A stretch of DNA of 20,589 nt from an uncultured Acetatifactor sp. (GTDB taxonomy: Bacteria > Bacillota > Clostridia > Lachnospirales > Lachnospiraceae). The translations under genes were made by a program, and so were the position numbers. The notes beneath the pieces were generated by a model. It made no database searches and was not told where the DNA came from. It worked only from the letters and a program-made list of their open reading frames with translations. The stretch's first letter is position 1. Every line of letters starts with the position of its first letter. The DNA lies in the NCBI GenBank assembly GCA_934394515.1, contig CAKRRU010000035.1:1-20589 (forward strand), read 5' to 3'. Of this stretch, positions 15,748-20,589 are shown one piece after another.

Positions 15748-18318
15748 TTGGAGCAGAAATCGGTGACAGAGAAAGAGAATCTAAGCATTGCGAATAAAAG
15801 CATGGAAAAAGAATCAGGAAGAGAATCGGAAGATAGACTGACAAAGGAACCGGAAATAGAACCGGAAGATAAGCCCACAAAGAAACCGGGAAATAAACCG
15901 TGTGTAAGGTGGCTGATTTTAGGGTTAATCGTATGTTTTCTGACCTCCGGTATTTTTACCGCCTGTTACGGTATTTTTGAGCGCCGTGCACAGAGCAGGA
16001 GAAATGAACAATATATCGCGGATCCTCTGGAAACTGCGAATACCGTTACTTATCTGTATCAGAACTGTTATCTGCTCTATCGCGATCTGTACAATAAGGA
16101 GAATCAGACCTCTTTTGGTTATGGCGAACTGTACATGCAGCCGACGGAAGGAAACGAGTGGCTGAATGATGACAGGCTGCGAAACATGGAATTGAACAAC
16201 CAGACAGATGAACTGGTGGATGAAGGTGTGATCGAAGCTGATGATCAGTCACTTATGCAGGCAATGCTGGCGGCGCAGACCAGAGAATATCTGGAGGAAC
16301 ATTTCAATACGCTGGAAAGTGCTTTTGGTGAACTGAACAATATCTATGATTATGTGATCCGGGATACTGTGACGGGGGAGACGGTCAGCAACCTGACGGA
16401 TCCGGAAATCGCGGTGGAGAATCAGAGCTTTTGCCTGACCTTTGTATTTGATGCCTACGGAAATGATGCAACGCTGGGAAATACGGTGATCGGTTCGGAT
16501 CCTACAGCACTTCGCAAGACAGCAGCCGAAGTGATTCGTAACTGCGGCCTTACAAGAATGGTGGATGAAAATATTACCGGAGAAGTCTCTGCTTCCCATA
16601 ATCTCATGTTCCAACTGAACATGCCGAAAAATTGTGAGATCACTTTTTGCATTTCCAAACAGGCAGCCCAGAGCCTGGGACAAAACGGACAGTTTATTCA
16701 TTATGATGAAACCACGAATGCTGTCAATGTCTATTTTTCCATGGGGGAGCAATATGCATCTTACTATTTATCCGGTTGCCAGCAGGTATTTCTTATTTTA
16801 AGTCTGCTTGTTTTACTGTTTTCCTTCATTCTGCCGGGACTGAAGGAAGAAAGAGCGTGGGAAAGATTTTGGCTGTTGAAACTGCCTATAGAAGTAATTG
16901 TTTTGCTTCTGACTATGGTGGCCGGTGTCGGAAGCGAACAGATGGTACAGTTGGTATCTTGGGTACAAAGCGGTAATGCGATGAGCACGGTACTTGGCGG
17001 AGACAGTGTCCGGATGCAGCTGGTGGCGGTATATCTGACGTACACAGTGAATCTTCTGGCAGTGTCGGCAATGTTTTTTGTTGTATGGTGCTGTGGATTG
17101 TCGTTACGAGCGATGCGTACCATGGGATCCGGGGAATATTTCAGAAAACGTTGTCTGTGTTATGTAATGGTTCCCGCATGGAAAAAGCTTTGGCAGTGGA
17201 TGAAAAAAGCAGCATCCGTCGGTAAGGATAAGCTGCTGAAAGTCTACCATGATGCAGAACATTTTGATGTAACAAAAGATGCCAAACGACTCATCTTACG
17301 GATCGTGCTTTGCAACGCATTGATTCTTGTGGTGATCTGCAGTCTGCCGTTGGGGGGATTGACCATAGCGGTCATTTATTCCATCGCTTTGTATTTTGTA
17401 TTGCGGCACTATATCAGCAAATTGCAGCAGAAATACGGATTGCTGTTGAAGGCAACAAACGAGATCGCGCAGGGAAATCTGAATGTGACCATTGAGGAAG
17501 ATCTTGGAGTGTTCGAGCCTTTTAAACCGCAGATCTACCGGATCGAAGAAGGATTCCGCAACGCAGTCGCAGAGGAAGTGAAGAGCCAGCGGATGAAATC
17601 GGAACTGATCACGAATGTGTCTCATGATCTGAAGACGCCGCTTACGGCGATCATTACCTATGTGAAACTGTTGCAGGAGCCGGGCGTGACGGCAGAACAG
17701 CGGAAGGAATATCTGGAGACACTGGATCGCAAGTCCTTGCGATTGAAAGCCCTGATTGAAGATCTGTTTGAAGTCAGCAAGGCAAATTCGCAGAACATCA
17801 CACTGGATATCCGTGATGTAGATATTGTCAGTATGGTCAAACAGGTAGAATTCGAGATGGAGGATAAGTTAAAGGGTGCCGGACTTGATATACGGATGAA
17901 TCTGCCGGAAGAGAAAGTGATCCTTCCGTTAGACAGCCAGAAGACCTTCCGCATTTTTGAGAATCTGTTCGGAAATATCGCAAAGTATGCAATGCCGGGA
18001 ACCAGAGTCTATGTCAATGGTTTTACGGCAAAGGATGAGGTGAACATTATCTTAAAAAATATCACTGCCCAGGAATTAAATGTATCCGGCGAAGAACTGA
18101 CGGAGCGATTCGTCAGAGGAGATGCATCCCGCAACACGGAAGGCAGCGGTCTGGGACTTGCCATTGCGAAAAGCTTTACAGAGATTCAGGGCGGAAGATT
18201 CCGGATCGAACTGGACGGAGATCTGTTTAAAGTAGTGCTGACCTGGAAAACGAAAATCAGTGATCCGGTGAAAGATACGACAGCAGACGGAACGAGAAAA
18301 CAGGGTCCGGAATCGTAA
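15748..18318 (+). CDS. Large membrane sensor histidine kinase, six helices
   Basis: 856 aa from TTG 15748, chosen because GGAGAAAG lies 4-5 nt upstream; an in-frame TTG at 15730 has no site, and the next ATG (15802) has none. The first 52 residues are a Glu/Lys/Pro-rich cytoplasmic tail. Helix 1 (about 53-76) is followed by an external domain of about 260 residues, then five helices (about 340-365, 373-393, 425-450, 515-535, 535-555). A HAMP-like linker (NEIAQGNLNVTIEEDLG) precedes the kinase core. H-box NVSHDLKTPLT has phospho-acceptor H626; N-box ENLFGN includes N739; F-type motif LTERFVRGDASRN; G2 box GSGLGLAIAK starts at 799. The usual DxGxG G1 box is not visible; the segment instead reads LKNITAQELN, a form seen in some Firmicute kinases with the RGDxSRNTEGSGLGLAI ending. 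Partner: the regulator at 14936-15652. The signal is unknown. Confidence 0.9.
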   Translation: MEQKSVTEKENLSIANKSMEKESGRESEDRLTKEPEIEPEDKPTKKPGNKPCVRWLILGLIVCFLTSGIFTACYGIFERRAQSRRNEQYIADPLETANTVTYLYQNCYLLYRDLYNKENQTSFGYGELYMQPTEGNEWLNDDRLRNMELNNQTDELVDEGVIEADDQSLMQAMLAAQTREYLEEHFNTLESAFGELNNIYDYVIRDTVTGETVSNLTDPEIAVENQSFCLTFVFDAYGNDATLGNTVIGSDPTALRKTAAEVIRNCGLTRMVDENITGEVSASHNLMFQLNMPKNCEITFCISKQAAQSLGQNGQFIHYDETTNAVNVYFSMGEQYASYYLSGCQQVFLILSLLVLLFSFILPGLKEERAWERFWLLKLPIEVIVLLLTMVAGVGSEQMVQLVSWVQSGNAMSTVLGGDSVRMQLVAVYLTYTVNLLAVSAMFFVVWCCGLSLRAMRTMGSGEYFRKRCLCYVMVPAWKKLWQWMKKAASVGKDKLLKVYHDAEHFDVTKDAKRLILRIVLCNALILVVICSLPLGGLTIAVIYSIALYFVLRHYISKLQQKYGLLLKATNEIAQGNLNVTIEEDLGVFEPFKPQIYRIEEGFRNAVAEEVKSQRMKSELITNVSHDLKTPLTAIITYVKLLQEPGVTAEQRKEYLETLDRKSLRLKALIEDLFEVSKANSQNITLDIRDVDIVSMVKQVEFEMEDKLKGAGLDIRMNLPEEKVILPLDSQKTFRIFENLFGNIAKYAMPGTRVYVNGFTAKDEVNIILKNITAQELNVSGEELTERFVRGDASRNTEGSGLGLAIAKSFTEIQGGRFRIELDGDLFKVVLTWKTKISDPVKDTTADGTRKQGPES

Positions 18319-18365
18319 AAAGTATTATAGTACAATATTAAAATAAATCAATATATTAAGGGCGT

Positions 18366-18408
18366 AACATCCGCATTTTCGTAGAAATACGTTAATTGTG
18401 GATGTTTT
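18366..18408 (+). terminator. Two-tier hairpin terminator after the kinase gene
   Basis: Outer stem AACATCCGCA (18366-18375) with TGTGGATGTT (18397-18406), 10 bp including one G-T wobble. Inner stem CGTA-GAAA-TACG (18380-18391) has a GNRA-type loop. Runs into TTTTC. A likely terminator for the two-component operon. Confidence 0.65.
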
Positions 18409-18433
18409 CAATTACAAATGAGTGTGCTACAAT
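18405..18433 (+). promoter_or_regulatory. leuCD promoter, extended -10
   Basis: -10 TACAAT (18428-18433) with TG at 18425-18426; -35 candidate TTTTCA (18405-18410) at 17 nt. The -35 lies in the T-tract of the preceding terminator. The leader of about 100 nt (18440-18536) has no T-box GGTGG-ACC motif and no Leu-rich leader peptide, though a weak fold pairs CAGTCTTCC with GGAACTG. Confidence 0.65.
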
Positions 18434-18536
18434 GTATCTGTTCAGTCTTCCGGGATTTGCATACAGAGTTTAAATGCTGAATTTCCGCAGGAACTGGATA
18501 GTTAAGTTGTAGGAAGAGAAAAAGGAGCAATAAACA

Positions 18537-19808
18537 ATGGGAATGACAATGACACAGAAGATACTTGCGCAGGCAGCGGGCCTTGAGCAGGTACAGGCAG
18601 GACAGCTGATCGAAGCGCAGCTGGACCTCGTACTGGGCAACGATATCACCAGTCCGGTGGCAATCAAAGAGATGGATAAAATGAAGGTGCAGGGAGTGTT
18701 TGATAAGGACAAGATCGCACTGGTACCGGATCATTTTGTTCCCAATAAGGATATTAAGTCTGCGGAGCACTGCAAATGTGTCCGCGAATTCGCAAGACGT
18801 AATGAGATTACCAATTATTTCGAAGTCGGAGAGATGGGGATTGAGCATGCCCTGCTTCCGGAGAAAGGTCTTACCGTGGCAGGAGATGTGATCATCGGTG
18901 CGGATTCTCATACCTGTACCTACGGAGCCCTGGGAGCATTTTCCACCGGTGTGGGAAGTACTGACATGGCAGCCGGCATGGCTACCGGCAAGGCATGGTT
19001 CAAGGTGCCTTCCGCAATCAAATTTAACTTAACCGGCAAACCTTCCCAGTGGGTCAGCGGCAAAGATGTGATCTTACATATCATCGGTATGATCGGTGTA
19101 GACGGTGCATTGTACAAATCCATGGAATTCGTAGGAGACGGTATCGCCAATCTGTCCATGGATGACAGGTTTACCATTGCCAACATGGCTATCGAAGCCG
19201 GCGGTAAGAACGGTATTTTCCCTGTGGATGCGAAAGCCATCGCCTACATGGAAGAACACTCCAAACGCCCTTACAAGATATTTGAAGCAGATCCGGATGC
19301 ACAGTATGATGCAGAGTATACCATTGATTTAAGTACGTTGCGTCCTACGGTAGCGTTCCCTCATCTGCCGGAGAATACCCATACGATTGATGAGATCCAT
19401 GCGATGGAACCCATCATGATCGATCAGGTAGTGATCGGATCCTGTACCAACGGACGTATTGATGATCTGCGTACCGCAGCAAAGGTATTGCAGGGCAGAC
19501 ATGTGGCAAAAGGAATGCGTTGTATCGTGATCCCGGCTACCCAGTCGATTTATATGCAGGCAATGGAAGAGGGACTTCTGAAGACCTTTATCGAAGCGGG
19601 AGCGGTAGTGAGCACTCCGACCTGTGGTCCGTGTCTTGGCGGATACATGGGTATCCTGGCGGAAGGTGAGAGATGTGTCTCCACTACGAATAGAAACTTT
19701 GTCGGCCGTATGGGACATGTAAAGTCAGAAATCTATCTGGCAAGCCCCGCAGTAGCAGCAGCCAGTGCGATTACCGGCAAGATTTCCTGCCCTTGTGAGT
19801 TGAAATAA
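18537..19808 (+). CDS. leuC: 3-isopropylmalate dehydratase large subunit
   Basis: 423 aa, cytoplasmic. With LeuD it isomerises 2-isopropylmalate to 3-isopropylmalate in leucine synthesis. It carries a [4Fe-4S] cluster; the three ligand cysteines are C303 (IGSCTNGR), C363 and C366 (TCGPCLGG). Other aconitase-family marks are [23 protein letters not shown] and VIPATQ. At about 420 residues it is the short homoaconitase-like form, which pairs with a short LeuD, as found next. ATG 18537 has AAGGAGC 8-9 nt upstream. The leuA and leuB genes are not in the window. Confidence 0.96.
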   Translation: MGMTMTQKILAQAAGLEQVQAGQLIEAQLDLVLGNDITSPVAIKEMDKMKVQGVFDKDKIALVPDHFVPNKDIKSAEHCKCVREFARRNEITNYFEVGEMGIEHALLPEKGLTVAGDVIIGADSHTCTYGALGAFSTGVGSTDMAAGMATGKAWFKVPSAIKFNLTGKPSQWVSGKDVILHIIGMIGVDGALYKSMEFVGDGIANLSMDDRFTIANMAIEAGGKNGIFPVDAKAIAYMEEHSKRPYKIFEADPDAQYDAEYTIDLSTLRPTVAFPHLPENTHTIDEIHAMEPIMIDQVVIGSCTNGRIDDLRTAAKVLQGRHVAKGMRCIVIPATQSIYMQAMEEGLLKTFIEAGAVVSTPTCGPCLGGYMGILAEGERCVSTTNRNFVGRMGHVKSEIYLASPAVAAASAITGKISCPCELK

Positions 19809-19831
19809 AATAAAGACAAAACAGAAGGAAG

Positions 19832-19861
19832 CTGTGAGAAACGGACGTTTATCACTCACAG
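19832..19861 (+). other. Intercistronic hairpin between leuC and leuD
   Basis: CTGTGAG (19832-19838) pairs with CTCACAG (19855-19861); an inner AAAC-GGAC-GTTT stem stacks on it with an ATCA bulge. It has no T-run and ends 3 nt before the leuD ribosome binding site AGAAAGG (19864-19870). It may act in mRNA processing or in tuning the LeuD/LeuC ratio; the role is inference. Confidence 0.6.
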
Positions 19862-19880
19862 ACAGAAAGGTGACAGAAAC

Positions 19881-20372
19881 ATGAATAACGCAAAAGGAAC
19901 AGTTTTCAAATTCGGAGATAACGTAGATACTGACGTTATCATTCCCGCCAGATATCTGAATTCCTCCGATCCGGCAGAGCTTGCTGCTCACTGTATGGAG
20001 GATATTGATAAAGACTTTATTAAGAATGTAAAAAAGGGTGACATCATTGTAGCAGAGAAAAACTTTGGCTGCGGTTCTTCCAGAGAGCACGCGCCGATAG
20101 CAATTAAGGCTGCCGGTGTCAGCTGCGTCATTGCAGAGACCTTTGCAAGAATTTTCTACCGCAATGCCATCAATATAGGACTTCCCATTATTGAGTGTCC
20201 CGAGGCATCCGGGAAGATTCAGAACGGTGATGAAGTCGAGATCGATTTCAATACCGGCGTGATCAAAGACCTCACCACCGGAGAGAGCTTCCAGGGACAG
20301 GCATTCCCCGAGTTCATGCAGAAGATTATCGCAGCGGAAGGACTCATTAACTACATCAACAGCCAGAAATAG
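19881..20372 (+). CDS. leuD: 3-isopropylmalate dehydratase small subunit
   Basis: 163 aa, the swivelling small subunit that completes the LeuC active site. Motifs: [14 protein letters not shown] (13-26) and [12 protein letters not shown] (61-72). The YLNSSD loop (25-30) is at the position that sets substrate choice in this family. Short, HacB-like size, consistent with the short LeuC upstream. No clear terminator follows. Two small A/T hairpins are seen (TAACT-TGAA-AGTTA at 20380-20393 and GAAAT-AGT-ATTTC at 20396-20408) before the large palindromic element. Confidence 0.96.
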   Translation: MNNAKGTVFKFGDNVDTDVIIPARYLNSSDPAELAAHCMEDIDKDFIKNVKKGDIIVAEKNFGCGSSREHAPIAIKAAGVSCVIAETFARIFYRNAINIGLPIIECPEASGKIQNGDEVEIDFNTGVIKDLTTGESFQGQAFPEFMQKIIAAEGLINYINSQK

Positions 20373-20418
20373 ATGGAATTAACTTGAAAGTTAGTGAAAT
20401 AGTATTTCTCAAATCGCC

Positions 20419-20560
20419 GTAGACCCGATTGCATATAAGAAACGCTGACATCGCTTCCGCTCGGAAACAGAGCGCAACGGTACATAAGCGGCCAAAGTAC
20501 GCCCGCTAAGTACCGGCGTCTGTTTACGGTCAGCTTATTCTTATATGCAACCGGGGCTAC
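20419..20560. repeat. 142-nt long imperfect palindromic element
   Basis: Outer arms pair GTAG/CTAC, CCCG/CGGG, then a perfect 13-bp TTGCATATAAGAA (20429-20441) with TTCTTATATGCAA (20538-20550), then GCTGAC/GTCAGC (20444-20449, 20529-20534). After an inner asymmetric loop (20450-20464, which can form its own TTCC/GGAA hairpin), the arms resume: AAACAGA/TCTGTTT (20465-20471, 20519-20525), CGC/GCG, CGGTAC/GTACCG (20478-20483, 20510-20515) and AGCGG/CCGCT (20487-20491, 20503-20507), closing on an 11-nt loop. No ORF. It is either a non-coding structured RNA or a palindromic mobile/repeat element; the symmetry is clear but its class is not recognised. Copies in this genome are not visible in the window. 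Confidence 0.7.
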
Positions 20561-20589
20561 TAGTTTACGAAAGACTTTAGAACCGCAGA

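Noticed and set aside
18434..18536. T-box or leucine leader-peptide attenuator before leuC
   Set aside because: No GGTGG-type antiterminator sequence, no run of Leu codons and no terminator in the leader.
20419..20560. Integron attC site or tRNA-like element
   Set aside because: The ends lack the GTTRRRY/RYYYAAC core of attC, there is no integrase or cassette, and no tRNA T-loop or anticodon arm can be folded.

Overview
The window is about 20.6 kb of dense, AT-moderate Gram-positive chromosome with AGGAGG-type ribosome binding sites. It most resembles a gut Clostridia genome of the family Lachnospiraceae. The grounds are the type-III SerA with a C-terminal ACT domain, the short LeuC/LeuD pair, and very large propeller-fused solute-binding lipoproteins ending in the motif SRVQVYVNENR. 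The species cannot be named. There is no rRNA, tRNA, CRISPR array, transposase or phage gene in view.

Layout, left to right: (1) the 3' part of serC and all of serA, for serine biosynthesis, closed by a strong terminator; (2) a single PHP-domain hydrolase gene with its own promoter and a terminator whose stem contains its stop codon; (3) a roughly 9.9 kb six-gene operon (3429-13305): lipoprotein SBP1, two CUT1-type permeases, a MacA/HlyD-like adaptor, a MacB-periplasmic-core-like membrane protein without the permease helices, and lipoprotein SBP2, closed by a 14-bp stem terminator; (4) a convergent YgjP/SprT-like zinc metallopeptidase gene on the minus strand; (5) a divergent control region in which the two -35 hexamers abut; (6) thiamine pyrophosphokinase; (7) an OmpR-type response regulator and an 856-residue six-helix histidine kinase; (8) leuC and leuD; (9) a 142-nt, nearly fully self-complementary element at the right end.

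The most interesting part is the six-gene operon. It joins an importer-like half (two lipoproteins with an N-terminal propeller-like region and a C-terminal solute-binding domain, plus two permeases) to an exporter-like half (adaptor plus a MacB-core protein). It encodes no ATPase for either half. Sharing an ATPase encoded elsewhere is normal for CUT1 importers, but the coupling to a MacA/MacB-like pair is unusual, and its substrate and direction cannot be read from the sequence. The large two-component system 1.6 kb downstream is a possible controller, by proximity only.

The other genes are housekeeping: serine (serC, serA), leucine (leuC, leuD) and thiamine diphosphate (thiN). Regulatory DNA is compact. 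Terminators and promoters overlap at the kinase/leuC boundary, and divergent promoters share one 12-bp block at 13970-13981.
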